The notes under the pieces were generated by a model. It did no database searches. It saw only the letters and a program-made list of their open reading frames with translations, and was not told the origin of the DNA. From the NCBI GenBank assembly GCA_037447605.1, contig CM074805.1:1135446-1199445 (forward strand): DNA of 64,000 nucleotides, in the 5' to 3' direction. A program made the translations under genes and the position numbers. Of this stretch, positions 24,101-36,474 are shown piece after piece (position 1 is the stretch's first letter; the number at the start of each line of letters is the position of its first letter). Source of the stretch: Zygnema circumcarinatum. Its lineage: Eukaryota; Streptophyta; Zygnematophyceae; Zygnematales; Zygnemataceae.

Positions 24101-27100
24101 TGTACAACCACATAGAACCAGTGCGCATTTCGTCTTTTGGAAGCGACAAAATGGGCGGCATTGTGAAATCAGTGGATGCAAAGCTAACAATGTGTGACGC
24201 CAATGCGGAAAGTCTCGTTTGAAGAGTTGAGTAGTCCCAGCCGCTTAGTAAAATTGCCGTGTTTTCAGAGGTACTCATTTGAGCGCCCATTCCCAACTTC
24301 ACATTTCTGGACAGCCAGAGCAGAGCAGGAGGGGTGGAAGTAAGATGGGGGGAACTGGCCTTTCGAGAGTTCAAAACACAGGATTTGCAAAGCATTCTTG
24401 GATTGTAACGTATCTTCAATGAAAGAAGTGTCAAAATGTGGAGATGGATGCAAGCAGTCACTGCAATGGCACCTTCACCTGGCTCAGCTTCAGAGATCTG
24501 TACCTGCTCTCTAAAGCAAGCAACCCCACTAGGGCTGACACAATGTGCCTCTAAACTAATCTCACAAGCTAATGTGCTACAAGGGGAAACACCACCAAAA
24601 GATTGTTCAAAAAAACCCAACAGTCAACCTCACTTGAAGATTCACCTAAGCAGCTGAGCATGCGCCATAATTTCCTCCTCCCATGTGTTGCCCTCCATCG
24701 AAGCCCTTGCTGCACCCTGTGTCTCCATCAGGAGAGTGTCATTCGTGAGAAGACGGAGCACTGTTGAGGTGAGTGCTGCCTGATCCAAACGACGCTCCCC
24801 CACAAACGGTACAGTCCAGCAAGGGGGGGCTCTGCAGGGAGACAGCAACACAAGAAAGATTGCATAATGCGACAATAAAGCTATATGCAGATGATTACAC
24901 GGAAAGTACACAGGGCAAGTAAAGAACTTCAGGCTATTTCCCGCCACACTTGAAAACTTATGAGAACAGACCTGATCTCGCGACTGTTAGTGCCAATACC
25001 GTCTCGTGAAAGCGAGGTGTCCGTTTCTCTCCCCAAAGTAGGTGCATTGGGGTTGCAAATGCATTCCTGCCATCACAATAACTCGCACAGAATTCATGCA
25101 CCGGATATGTCCCATATGACGTTCAACGACACAAGAAATCCTACAACCTGCTCAAAATACTTTTTGTGGCAAAGAAGACTCGGACTGCCACCACTGGACT
25201 TTACACAAATGCTGTATTGACTCCTTGGAGCTGACAAATGAGATGTGGAGAGCATGAATACAACGAAATTGTTAGCATTCTTCAGCATATTAGCATTTAG
25301 GGACTGTCGTTCTGATGTATGGCTGCACTTTCAACATATTTTTGCTGGTTCCTTCAATTCAGGACCGCAATTTCAGCAATTTAAAATTGATCTGACAATC
25401 AATTATAGAAAATGCCGAAACTGCGATGAAAAAACAGCGAGAATATGCTGAAAATGCAGCCATACATTGGAAAAACAGTCTAAAAATGCTGATAGCCCCC
25501 GATTGGAATAACCAAAAGTGAACTGAAAATCCAATGTACCCTCCAAGTTCAACCTGCACTTTCCTACAACTTCGCTTATGCATGCCCAGGCCAGACCTTC
25601 AACATCCCTTCCAGACTGCTCTCCACTGTGCCTTTATGATGCCATGGAGAGACTAATAATTGCAAGAAAGGGCGGTATCAGCCGCTATTGATCTTCACGA
25701 CAGAAAATGGGGTGGGACCTCACCTCGGCAAAGCGAAAGGACGATGCGACGACCGCTTTTCCAAATCCCATGGCCATGCTTATGATTCCTGAAGAGATCT
25801 GTTACAGTCACAACACCAACAACCAAGTCATGCACAAAACAAGTTTTTCCTTGACTCTGGCTTATCGAGTTGCCACATCTCGTTCCTTGAAAGGGGCTTT
25901 GCTATAATTCTTACGAATTGCAAAGAATCAAGGTAGGAGGGATTGTCTAGTGCTCCAGGTATTGTAAAATGTAAAGGCATGCGAAAAGGGCTTTAATACC
26001 AGCTCTTTTCTCTTTCCCTTTCTCCTTCTTTTTTCATTCTGTCCCTGTCATGAACAAGCCTTCAGAAGAGAGAGCAGGATTCACCTGCTGCTTCTGGAGG
26101 TTTGTCACAACGACAATCTCTGCCACTTGCATCCACTCCAGAAGTTCCGATTTCAACAAATTCTGCCCCTTGACAAACACCACACTACTGTGCAGATGCA
26201 GGTGGTCCACTAAGGTCTCCAGTTCACTCAAGTAGTCGCTTTGCAGGCCGGGCTGCTGCCCCCCAGCAATGACATAAAGGGCATCGGGGACTTCTACAGA
26301 CACCTGCACCATAGACTTGATCATGTACTCAAAGCCTTTGTCAGAGCTGATAAGCCCCGTGCTGAGGATGACTCGGCGTCCATCCAAGACAGAGGCGAAG
26401 TCGCGGCGGATGTGAATGGCTGCTGGAGGAGAGCGCTCAAACCCATAGGGGATGTGGCTGCCAATACATAGAGTGTCAAGTTCAGGACAGTCTACGGCAA
26501 GGCATGATGGAAGTGAATCGGATGAGCAGTACAAATCATGGAAGCAGTACAGCCTGGCTCTCTCCTGAACTGGCCATTCTAATCTTCCTGCTACAGCTGC
26601 AGTATTTATGTTGCATATTGTAGGAGCGCAAAAGAAAGAAAAAGGATTTTCATCACAGCTGGAAAGTGAAGAATTCAACAAAAAAAGCAGCGAGTCAACG
26701 TCAGTCTTATCAAGTAGCATGTGAGAGCAGCAAACCTGCATTGGAGCCCGGGCATAAGGGCCTGAATCTCAGAGCAGACACTGGGAACAAAGGTAGTCAC
26801 CAGATTGACTCGCTTTAAGATCTCACGCAGGCGGACACGAACGGTCAAGTTGGTGGAATCGCCTATCAGCGTGTGAAAGCAAACCTGCACTGGTACTCTG
26901 CGTTCCCCACAGGTTGCCACCTGTCATCCTCACGCCCGCACTTGCAAGTCAAGTCGTATGAAAGGATAGTACATACTCCTTACTAGAAAAGACCTAGGTT
27001 AAGTCTTCAAGGGTGGGAATTCGACTGACTCTCTACAGGAAAAGCTGCCAATAAATCGGCCCTGTTCTGGAACCGATCGATACTGAACGGAAGCTCCACA

Positions 27101-28760
27101 AGGAAACGAATTGAGCAGGTTGAACGGAAGCAGAAACAATGAGCATGGCAAACTGACAACAGTTGCACCATTTTTCTTGAGGAGTAAAACATGAAATTCA
27201 CTCAAATTATGTCCGTTTAGGATAAAAAAACAAAACGGCAGATAACCTCGGCTCCGTGGAAAGGTAATTCCAAGTGGACCAGGAGCCGAGGTTATCTGTT
27301 GTCTGACCTTCGGTTAGACTGACTTAATTTGACTGAATTGCATGATTTAAACCGTCAGTTACAAAGCCAAATGAAAAAAGGTGATTCATGCCGTACATGA
27401 TACCTTTGCTTGGTCTATTTCACTCCTGGCACTGCCATAACCACCTGTAACGACTTGCACATTTAGGCTCGTAGAGAGCGCAAGCTTTAAAGGAAATGAC
27501 GATTTACCTGATCCGATCCAAAAAAGGAAACAGAAAGTCGCCAAACGTCCCACCGAATATTGTATTCTCGTGCTGCAAGCTGACGATATCATAATGCTTG
27601 TTCACGTAGTCTGCTGCATCCAAATAATCTTGCAGGACCTCCTTCCGAATCTCAAACTCTACTTCTGGAGGAGGCCTGCATTGCAATCTCAAGTTGTTGA
27701 ATCAAAACCATGGTTGCTCTTCCTGTGAGTGTGATCAAGACAGCCTCAGTTCTGTGCCTTAGAATGGTAAAAAAATAGAATGGTTGTTAACAAGCACTCT
27801 CAACTACAAATTGGCGGTTTCTCAATTCTCACAACACACTGTAGCAACGAAGAACGATATTGGGGGTGGCGCCGAGAGTCGTAAAGGGCTCCACCATGAT
27901 GACGCAAGATTTTCGAGTCATACATTTGTGGCGATAGGCGGCCTTCGAAACGGCTGGAACTCTTGCTTTACTACGTGACTAAACATCAATACTGATGCCA
28001 AATAAGCGACCTCAGCTATTGTGGCTGTGGTAGTGAGATTATCGCACCTCTTCAAATTTTTGCCTTGACGCAAAGCGATAAGACCAAGCTCCATGGGGCA
28101 TGCCTCTGATGAAAGTCCTTCGCCACAACCTTGTAAACGCTGCTTGACGTTCAAAACAGTAGCATTGGTTAAGAAGGACCATGGGTATGTGCCATTCCTT
28201 ATCGAGCTGACTTTATCAATCCTAAGGCATTCTAAAAAGCAATGCCGTTCTTGTCAAACCGTGCGTCCACAAGCTGGTATCCGATAGCTGCATTTCATCG
28301 GAAGTCAGAAACTAAATGCCATTAATGCAACATTACAGCAGGCTGTGCAAGCAGACCAGAACCCTCAGGCGCTTTATATGTGCCTCATTCCCTGCTTCTG
28401 TTTCTGTCTCACCTGCACTCCGAGATGGAAAAATCCAGCAGACCATTCTCCCACGGCATGAAGCTCGGGTAGATACGGTGAAACAAGAGCCACCCTCAAA
28501 GTGAGAGGAGCCAGCACTTCCAGGCTCCCAGTCGAGCCTGCATTTTGCGAAGCAAGCTGATCTGGAGCTCGTATGCGGGAGCGCACCAAAATCACGCACA
28601 GAAAACCCGCGCAGAGCAAGATGAAGTTCCGCCATTGCCGGCTCCGCTGTGCTGTCGAGCGCCGCTGTTGGCGGAGGGAGTACATGAGCGAGCGCCGAGG
28701 GAGGAGCCGCGCAAGCGCGCGCCAGGCCGCCCCCAGAGAGCCGAGCGCCCACGGGCCCAT
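21199..28760 (-). CDS. Membrane-anchored GT4-family glycosyltransferase with unknown C-terminal region (13 exons)
   Basis: Exons in coding order: 28760-28413, 28139-28048, 27675-27508, 26897-26736, 26553-26060, 25788-25724, 25066-24972, 24831-24646, 24306-23936, 23391-23273, 23015-22839, 22363-22176, 21412-21199; 892 residues. A basic N-terminus precedes one transmembrane helix (about 46-59, FILLCAGFLCVILV), so a type II Golgi or ER enzyme is inferred. The GT4 fold begins RVALVSPYLPE and contains VEFEIRKEVLQDYLDAADYV, DIVSLQHENTIFGG, VCFHTL, VILSTGLISSDKGFEY, YVIAGGQQPG and MAMGFGKAVVASSFRFAE. It ends near WEEEIMAHAQLL (residue ~535). The remaining ~350 residues (NGPFYGNNRLAALHGDLSKG, PTAFYALTAEGGQLRKT, KGRLLEWLMTRGAGS) are unrecognised but join in phase. 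Exon 5 needs a GC donor at 26059. Exon 11 has a rival in-frame choice (22876-22742). Donor and acceptor sugars are unknown. Confidence 0.75.
21790..21895 (+). repeat. Low-complexity (CAGAG)n / (AACAC)n tract in GT4 intron
   Basis: Imperfect tandem GCAGAG/AGCAGA units run into imperfect ACACA units, in the intron between exons 12 and 13 of the GT4 gene. It creates spurious Cys/Leu-rich ORFs on the minus strand. Confidence 0.8.
27239..27298. repeat. Perfect 17-bp inverted repeat (hairpin) inside GT4 intron
   Basis: Arms 27239-27255 and 27282-27298 are exact reverse complements (CAGATAACCTCGGCTCC). The 26-bp loop itself contains a short TGGAA/TTCCA pair. It lies in the intron 26898-27507. It could be a small MITE remnant, a structured intronic RNA or a cruciform. 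No flanking target-site duplication is evident. Confidence 0.85.
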
Positions 28761-30398
28761 GCCTGCCTCAGCTGCTCCCTCCTCCCCAGCTCCCGCTCCC
28801 GCTCCCTCTCCTCTCCCACTCCCGCTCCCTCTCCTCTCCCACTCCCGCTCTCTCCCTCTCTTTCTCTTCCTTCGGGAGGACCCTTCCTGTCTTGCTGCTG
28901 CAAGCCTTTTAAGGGACAACGTACTGTACGGCAAAACGACACGAAGTGGACGACACGTGGACCTGCGTACGGATGAGTTCTGTACGGGTTATACTTTCAT
29001 ACGAACGGCGCACTGTCTGGTGCTTTACCCGTCTACTTGTTCAAACCGCAGCGGGGTATAACCGCAGCACCTTCTCATTCTAAGCATGACCTCTTATAGT
29101 ATTAGAGTGTTCTTGCCAATAAGATTTTCTTTCGAGGCGGGGTGAACTCCATTGGTTTACTAATGATTTTGGCGAATCGTTCAAGAAGGTTCACCCACGA
29201 GTCACTGCGGGCGGGGGACCAGACGAAGACGGTGGGGCCCTGGGCTGGGCTGTGCTGGGCTGGAAAGAAGCGTGGACGGCAGCTTGCGGCGATGGGAGGA
29301 GCGAGCTGAGCTGAGCTGCCTGCAAGTGGAGGAGGCAGCGGGCGGGGCCTGACATGCTCTGTTTGTTGTGATGAAGTTGATGTGACCTAGACGTTGTGTC
29401 AAATGGGAAAAGGTGTCAGCTTGAGGGTGGATTATTCTGGAGGGGGTGGTTGCGATTATGGGGAAGACAAGTGCGTGAAGTGCTGAAGGAGAGTTTTAGA
29501 AATTGGGAGGGAAAGTGGAAGGGGGAATACGGAGGTGCACTGATATAGGGTTTTGGAAAGAAAGCAACACTTGCATAGTTGATATGTGAAATGTATCCTG
29601 TCTTCGATCGAACATATGTCTTGCATCCTTGCTGGCAAATTTGCAAAACACAGGAAAGTAAACTACTCTGCGATCTTTGCTTTATGCCCGAAACTATCGT
29701 CTTTGACTTCTCAATTATGTGCTCAGGGCATGACAGCTTCCTTTTCTCTACGTGCCCATTTCAATCTTCGCCCTGCATGCTCACTATTTCATCGCTTTCT
29801 TGTTCTAGCCCACGTCAGTCAGAGAGAGATGCAGTGTAAACAGAGCAGCAAAGCTGTGGATGCACTAAAGTGCAGTGGCTCATGCTTTACGAGGGAGATA
29901 TACCAGTGCTCTCCGTTTTGTTCTCATGGCGTACAACCGACCCGAACACAGGTCACAAAAGAGAATGAATACATAGCCTCATTCAAACTACACGGGTAAA
30001 CGAGGAGCTGAAGTACTGGAAAACTGTACTTGTTAAAAATATTATCCGCAAGTACACGAGGATACCTGAGCACATTTGTGCAAAAAAAAAAAAATCGGTC
30101 TTCACATTGTGCTGTACACTGGCATCTGGCATCAGTCCCTACTAAAGTATTCTGCTAGCTACAGTTCCGTCTGGCACTACTCACGACTCCCGAAGTGTCT
30201 TCTGTGAGTTATAACTGGCAATCCTACCTCCGCCTTCTTGCAAGATTGTCGCATGCTGATAACATACAATATTAAGTTCTAGATTTTGAAAGGTATCAGA
30301 TAAGCAGTTTTCTATAATGGCAGCCAGTTGAAGGACGTACCACGCATGTGTGAGAGAGTACGCTTTAACTTTCACAGTGCAGCTGAGCGATTTAGAAG
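28761..30398. other. Intergenic region upstream of GT4 gene and downstream of UGD
   Basis: Contains the GC-rich promoter side of the GT4 gene (to about 28980, and a GC-rich patch 29190-29350) and the 3' UTR of the UDP-glucose dehydrogenase gene. A short A-run lies at about 30081. No convincing coding sequence or RNA gene was seen. Confidence 0.5.
28780..28866 (+). repeat. Tandem ~23-bp CT-rich repeat in 5' leader of GT4 gene
   Basis: A unit beginning CGCTCCCTCTCCTCTCCCAC is repeated at 28800-28822 and 28823-28845, flanked by degenerate CT runs. On the gene's own strand it is GA-rich and lies just upstream of the chosen ATG at 28760, so it is probably 5' UTR or promoter. The frame stays open through it as an Arg/Glu/Gly-rich run, so a longer N-terminus cannot be wholly excluded. 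Confidence 0.8.
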
Positions 30399-33300
30399 TT
30401 AATTAGCCATGGAAGGCAGATCCTTCACCCAGGGGTCCAAAGGCTTGCCGATAGAGAAAACGATAAATCCAATTTCTCGCAGCTTCTCGACTGGGAGAAG
30501 GTTTCGGCCATCAAAAATGAAGGCAGGCTTCATCATGTTGTCATAAATTTTCTGCAGGGTAAAAAAGCATAGCATGCGTGAGACCTGGATGGAGGTAGAA
30601 ATGTCAATGTTGTATTTGCTTCAGGTCTAAGACCGGAGGAGGCCAAAAACAATTCCTTAGTGTGGCATTGGCACACTTTCACACACGAAGGCGTTAACTT
30701 GACCTTAGCCTACGTAACCTGTGTGTAACAATGGAAAGGCAGGCCTGGTCTGAGCATCCATATTAAACCAGACCGAGAAAACTGTGATCAAATTTTGGAC
30801 AAAGGCTAAAAAAATACCTGGTAATCGAGTGTCTTAAACTCGCTCCATTCAGTAATAATGCAAATCCCCTGGGCATCTTTGCATGCCGCATAAGCGTCCC
30901 AGCACACCGTAACCTGCCCAACAGAACGAGCTGTTAGTGGAGAAATAGAAGAAAAAGTGCTTAGAAAAAAAAAAGGCCGTCAGAACATCTTGAAAGGGTG
31001 AAGGTGCCATCCATTTGAAAAAGCATTGCACCCTCTCATATATAGTCTATTTACGAATAGTGAAACAAATGACGATGGTCGTATTGGCTAGATCGAAATC
31101 AAAACTAAGCCAACTACCAACAATTGTGATCGAAGCTCGAGCCTTCGATGCATCGATCCAACCTTTCCAGCATAAACTCACCTCTGAACTCTCCGCAAGC
31201 GAGATGTAAGTCTCTAAGTAAAAAATCAACCCTTAATGTTTTGCTACCTTCAACCATGTATCGCAGTAAAGAAAAACAAATGTTGACGGAAATCTACATT
31301 TACAGAACTTATCCTTACCGCGGCTGCCTTGCAAATAACTGTTCTCTACTAAGGAGGCACAAAACTCCCTCTGCCACATGATACGATTTAAACCAGCCAA
31401 CCACACTATGCTAATCCTTTCACATACCGATGGCGAAGGATTGTGAAATCATACCTTCTTGTGGGCTGTTGGGCTAACAGGCTGCAGATGTTGGGGATGG
31501 TCCCAGTCGAACTTGTTCATTGAAAGGTCGCGCCTAATCTGCTCCTCTGTCACTTGAGGATCATAGATGCTCAGGATGGCGCGATCACCCAGAAGGCCAT
31601 GCGCAACATCAATAGCAGGTGTTTCACGGGTGTCTCCAGTGTCTTTCTTGAAGGCGAAACCAAGAAGTGCAATCTTCTTTCCAGACACGGTATTAAACAT
31701 TGATGATACCACACGCTTGACAAAACGAGACTTCTGATACTCATTAATGGATACGACCTGCTTCCAGTAGTTAGCCACCTCCGGAAGGCCATTGCACTCG
31801 CAGATATAAACCAAGTTCAGGATATCCTGCAAGATGAAAAACAAAGAATTTGATAAGAAATCAAGCTGGCTTGAATGGAGTCCATAACCATCTAAACAAG
31901 ATCAAGTCAGCCCAAGAGTCAGGGCGAAAACGCTAGCAGCAAATTCAGCGTTTCGTCAACTCATCGATTGGCTTTCAGGTAAGACAATCACCTTCTGGAA
32001 GCAGGAACCACCAAAACCCACTGAGGCGTTCAAGAACTTGGGGCCTATTCTAGAGTCCTTGCCAATAGCATAAGCGACCTCTGAGACGTCAGCTCCGGTA
32101 GCCTCACAAAGAGCTGAGATCGAGTTAACAGAAGAAATACGCTGCGCCAAAACTGCATTCGCTGCAAGCTTTGACAGCTCGGCAGACCTGAGGATATCAG
32201 ATGACAATGCGATAACATGTCAGTACAAGCAGGTGATAGCACACTTCTCTATCAAAAAAAGAGACTAGAATAGAAACTCTAGACGATGAATTGCTGCGGA
32301 TACAGGCTCTCACTCAACTCTCATTTTGCCGAAAAGATCTCAATTCTGCAAATTGAAGAAGGCGGGAATCTGAAAAGAAACATTCATGATTCTGGTTTCT
32401 GTCTTCCTGATTGTCTATCTGAGATTACTGCATTACTTAACGTAAACAGGTTAAACGGGTTATAGACACTCACCAGAGGTTAGTGCGAATAATGTTCTCG
32501 TCAGGGATCCAGTGAGCATAGACGGCAGCCAAAGTCTCCACAGCTTTCTTGCCCTCAGGTGTAGTGCGTCCACCTGTGGTATTGATCAGTGCATATGTTA
32601 GCATCATTCCGGTGAAATCTACGTTATTCACTGCTCAGAAGCAATCTGGCACCATGAACTGTGCAAGCTTACACCTCTCCACAACAGCGTATGAAAATCG
32701 AGAAAACGTACCAATCAAGACGCGATCAGGCTTTTCCAAGTCTTCCATCGCAGTTCCCTCTGCCAAGAACTCGGGATTTGAAAGGATCTGCACAGAGTGG
32801 AGAAGACTGAATAGGTTACAAACAATCAAACATTAAGCCTAGATGAGCTATAAGGAATTAAAATGGAACTTGAAAGAAACGATTGGCTGACGAAAGCTAA
32901 AATTTCTTCATTAATCAAGTTAATAACTTTACCGACACTTATCAGACACCATTTAGCAGAGGTTAGATTGTAAGAAGATCGAGTCAATCAGATTGAAGGA
33001 ACAACCTGAAAGCTTATTCCCTTGTTGTTGTGTGTGAGGATCTTTTCAATCGCTTCCGCTGTCTTCACAGGCACAGTGGACTTCTCAACCACAATCTTGT
33101 CAGATTTGCACACTTCACCAATCATACGGGCAGCGCTTTCCCAGTAAGTAAGGTCTGCCGCCTTCCCAGCACCAAGTCCACGAGTCTGCACCAAAAAAAA
33201 GCTTTACGTCAGCGAAGACCACGTACATTAAGTTATCCTGTACCCACCTTTAAAAATAGATCAACAACTTCAAAAGCACCTCTTCCATCGAAACGCCTGC

Positions 33301-33972
33301 ATTCTTAAGTTTTGCCTCCCCCAGCAATTTACAGAAGGACGGAAACGCTTAGAGAGAATTCGTTAGCTAACAGTGACAATTAAGGTTGTGATCGTGATTA
33401 CATCGTTTCTTTCAAGCATAGATCTTCACATAAATAGACTATCAGCAGCATTACCTTGGTGGGGGTATTGACAGAGACAAAGATGATATCCGCCTCAGCC
33501 ACATACTTCTCAACCTCAGTCGAGAAGAAAAGATTGCGGCCACGAGCTTCCTTCACCACTTCGTCGAGACCAGGCTCGTAAATTGGCAGCTCGTCACTGT
33601 TAAAAGGGGAAAGCATACATACAATTGTCACTAAATCTGCTAGATACAACGTCAGAGATCAAGCCAACTCTGTCATACAAATTATCTCCTCTAGATCCGT
33701 AAATCCCGATGTTTTTGAAGAGGGCAGACACATTGCAATACAAGAATGCCCAGACCTCCTGTTTATGATCTGTAACAGACCGATCTACTGTCTACATGCA
33801 GTTCCGGCTTTAAAATTGTTAGTTATCTCCGAGATCCACACCTATTCCAGGCTGCAATGCGGGGCTTGCTGATATCCACCACCGTCACAATGATGTCAGG
33901 ACACTTCTTGGCAATCATAGCCATCGTGGGGCCTCCGACATAGCCGGCACCAATGCAGCAAATCTTCACCAT
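30399..33972 (-). CDS. UGD: UDP-glucose 6-dehydrogenase (9 exons)
   Basis: Cytosolic enzyme oxidising UDP-glucose to UDP-glucuronate with two NAD+, the entry to UDP-xylose, arabinose, apiose and galacturonate for cell-wall matrix polysaccharides. Exons in coding order: 33972-33842, 33596-33455, 33185-33006, 32787-32712, 32573-32474, 32187-31992, 31826-31455, 30913-30818, 30551-30399. All phases match, giving 481 residues, the usual plant length. The N-terminal Rossmann motif is GAGYVGGPT (residues 8-16). [10 protein letters not shown] and [18 protein letters not shown] follow. The catalytic cysteine lies in GFGGSCFQK and falls at residue 272, as in plant enzymes. The C-terminal NAD/UDP-binding domain contains [19 protein letters not shown] and FDGRNLLP. 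The intron-rich structure contrasts with the nearly intronless angiosperm genes. Confidence 0.97.
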
Positions 33973-34114
33973 ATTGGCAGCAAGAATTGCAACCCTGCAG
34001 AGCAACAAGGCAGTAGCTGTTCCTCCTTACACTCAAAGAGCTGCTGCTGCACGAGCGAGCGAGCAAGTTCTGCTGAAACTGTCTGCACTGTAACCGTCAG
34101 ATCTCCCTCCGCCA

Positions 34115-34122
34115 CTTTATAG
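34115..34122 (-). promoter_or_regulatory. Probable TATA box of UGD (CTATAAAG)
   Basis: On the gene's strand the sequence reads CTATAAAG, about 145 bp upstream of the UGD start codon. That would leave a 5' UTR of about 110 bp, inside a GC-rich promoter block. The position and consensus fit, but it is untested. Confidence 0.5.
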
Positions 34123-35808
34123 AGCCGCCAGGGACGGTCCGTACCGTCCCGGCAGGCGGTGCCGCTGATTGGCCCGTAGTCGGCAGGTAGACGTGCGACA
34201 GATCGTCGCATGCGAACTCTGCGACGCGTGCGATCTCAATTCGGGCTTCTGATTGGCCGATCGGTCGGTCGCAGGACAGGAAAGCGTGGCGGGCGACGAC
34301 TCCGTTTGACGCGGCCCGTAAGTCGGCAGGTCCCCTCGATTCCATTAAGCGGCGGTTTTTTTTTTCTGCCCGCCAACGGTTGGAAGGGTTGTTGGCAACC
34401 ATGGAACGGCCCGACGACGGGAATTAGTTTGAGCAATCACCGACTGGTTGGCAAAAATATAATGATTTGACTCCGTGCCAGTTTTAGCCAATGTTAGCTC
34501 TCCACGTCGGAAAATATGCGTACGTGGCATGCCTTGATTAGCCAATTTATAAATGTTTAGAATAGAGAAAGGTAATCCTCACTAGAAATCTACAATATCG
34601 AGATTCTCACGCGTACAGCGAATACCCCCCTTTCTGTGTTCAATATTTGAACGGATTTCGAACTGGGGAGAATGTCGAGTGCATGTGTGCGCCTTTGCGC
34701 TTGAAGAAGAGCTAACGGCCGCGGCCGGCGGGCGTGACGTGACGCTGTCCCTTCTGTGCGCGGCTCCTGGCCAACGGCCGGGCCCTCCGCTTCCAGGGCT
34801 CTGGGAGGGGGGGAGAGGGAGAGAGGCTGGTGTGCTTGGAAAGTGAGGGAGGGAGAGAGAGAGAGAGAGCGAGGGAGTATTGGAAGGAGGAGGATACAGC
34901 AGATGTCGTGGTCTGGTTTGCAATGTGTTTAGGTGAGAGGGATGGAGAGTCTTGGTAGCTGAAGCTAGAGTCGTCGGAAGCTGAGTGGGAGGAGCTTCTG
35001 CAGGTCAATTGAAAACGTTTTTTTAATGGCAAAGTTGTGCGGTGTTCTAGGTCGCGACTTGTTTATTGCAGGTAGCTGATTGCTTGTATGACCTTTGCCT
35101 GTGACCGTTGAACTGATTGCTGCGATTAAAGAAGGTTTCACACAATAATACACGTGTGCTTAATTTTTTTGAGCCAGGCTGAATGCACACAATAAATAGA
35201 GCATGCCAGACCCTTCGCCTTGGCTGCATAAATCACATGTGACCCTCTTCAATATGCGGTGCATCTACTTGATCCTTGGCGGCATCTACAAATGCGTCAC
35301 CTAGTCTGAAATGTGGCAAAAATAGGCATTTTCGTGAATGTCAGTCTTCAGTTCCTGGCCGCTTCAGCTTTCTTTCCGATGGCATAAGCGCAGGGTGCAA
35401 TTCAGTTCGCTAGTTGGACTGTAGTGGCTGATTGCCTGCCAGCTGAAAGTTCATGCTTTATAAAAAGATAATTTTATGGACACGCCAAATTGCTGAAGTC
35501 ATCGTTCTGAACGATATGGGGATGGAGTTGATCAGATCGTTATCCAGAAACGAAGAAAGGACCGGTCAATGCCCTCTGGTTAACTGACTTCTTGTTCAAC
35601 TGTTCATGTGTGACTCAACACTTCAACTCGGTGGACAATTTGACTGCGGATAAACTTTGCTTGTGGTTTCTAATGATGACTGACGCATTCCCAAAACGGA
35701 ATTTATTTGAGTTTGTTGAAGTTATGTTCTTTAAGCGGACACGCTTTATAATTCCACGTGCTTTCCTTTTTTTCTGCATGAATTGCTCCATTTGCAAGTC
35801 TGAATTTG

Positions 35809-35844
35809 GACCAGTCGGGGGTGTTTGACCAGTCCGGGGTGTTT
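35809..35844 (+). repeat. 18-bp tandem duplication
   Basis: Two adjacent copies (35809-35826, 35827-35844) of GACCAGTCSGGGGTGTTT differ at one base. It lies between genes and no function is visible. Confidence 0.85.
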
Positions 35845-36419
35845 ACTGACTATGAGTTACCTTCATTTATCCAAACGTATGGAGTAGCTCTGTGTCAAAT
35901 GCTTTGCCCACCAGTTCCACTCGCTGTGAACGGTTTATTAAGTACTGCTTGGCTACATCAGGTAAAGAGTCTGCCAGGCCGTTGTTCAGCACACTTGAAG
36001 AAATATCATGGGTGTAGAAGGGGTGACAGATTCCCTTAAGTATGGCCATGGGCAGTAGCTCTTGCGTGGTTCGCACCGGGAGCCAAGGGGTAGCTGAGAG
36101 GACACTGTGCTTGTGGGGATTAATGTGACCCGGACCAGGATACTCATGTACACGCAAGGAATCGTCATTGAAAGAGGCTCTATCCCCTGGCGGAGAAACT
36201 CGTTCAATGAAGTGGGAAGCTTGCCAATAGTCGATATGCACGCTACAGTACGGGGGCTGTGTTGTACTGGAGTCTTATTAGTTCAGCCAAGGGACACCCC
36301 TGAGTGGTGAGACGAGGTCACGCCCTCTTGCTCTCAGAAGCTTCTTTCACTAAACTACTTTTTGCCTCATCCCGTAAAGTCAACAAATCGTCTCACGTCA
36401 ATAAATGTGTAACGCGAGA

Positions 36420-36474
36420 GAGGAAGGGGAGGGGGAGGGGGAACTGGGGTAGGAAAGGGGGAGGAAGAGGATTT
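36420..36474 (+). repeat. G-rich purine tract
   Basis: Repeated GGGGA and GGGGGA units, capable of quadruplex formation, lie in the intergenic region far from either flanking gene. Confidence 0.7.

Noticed and set aside
28573-29061. Arg/Pro-rich + strand ORFs near 28.7 kb
   Set aside because: Antisense of the GT4 first exon and its GA-rich leader.
35867-36241. 124-codon minus ORF with a stretch (KQYLINRSQRVELVGKAF) recalling reverse-transcriptase
   Set aside because: Only one short resemblance, no catalytic YxDD box or flanking element structure; treated as chance.
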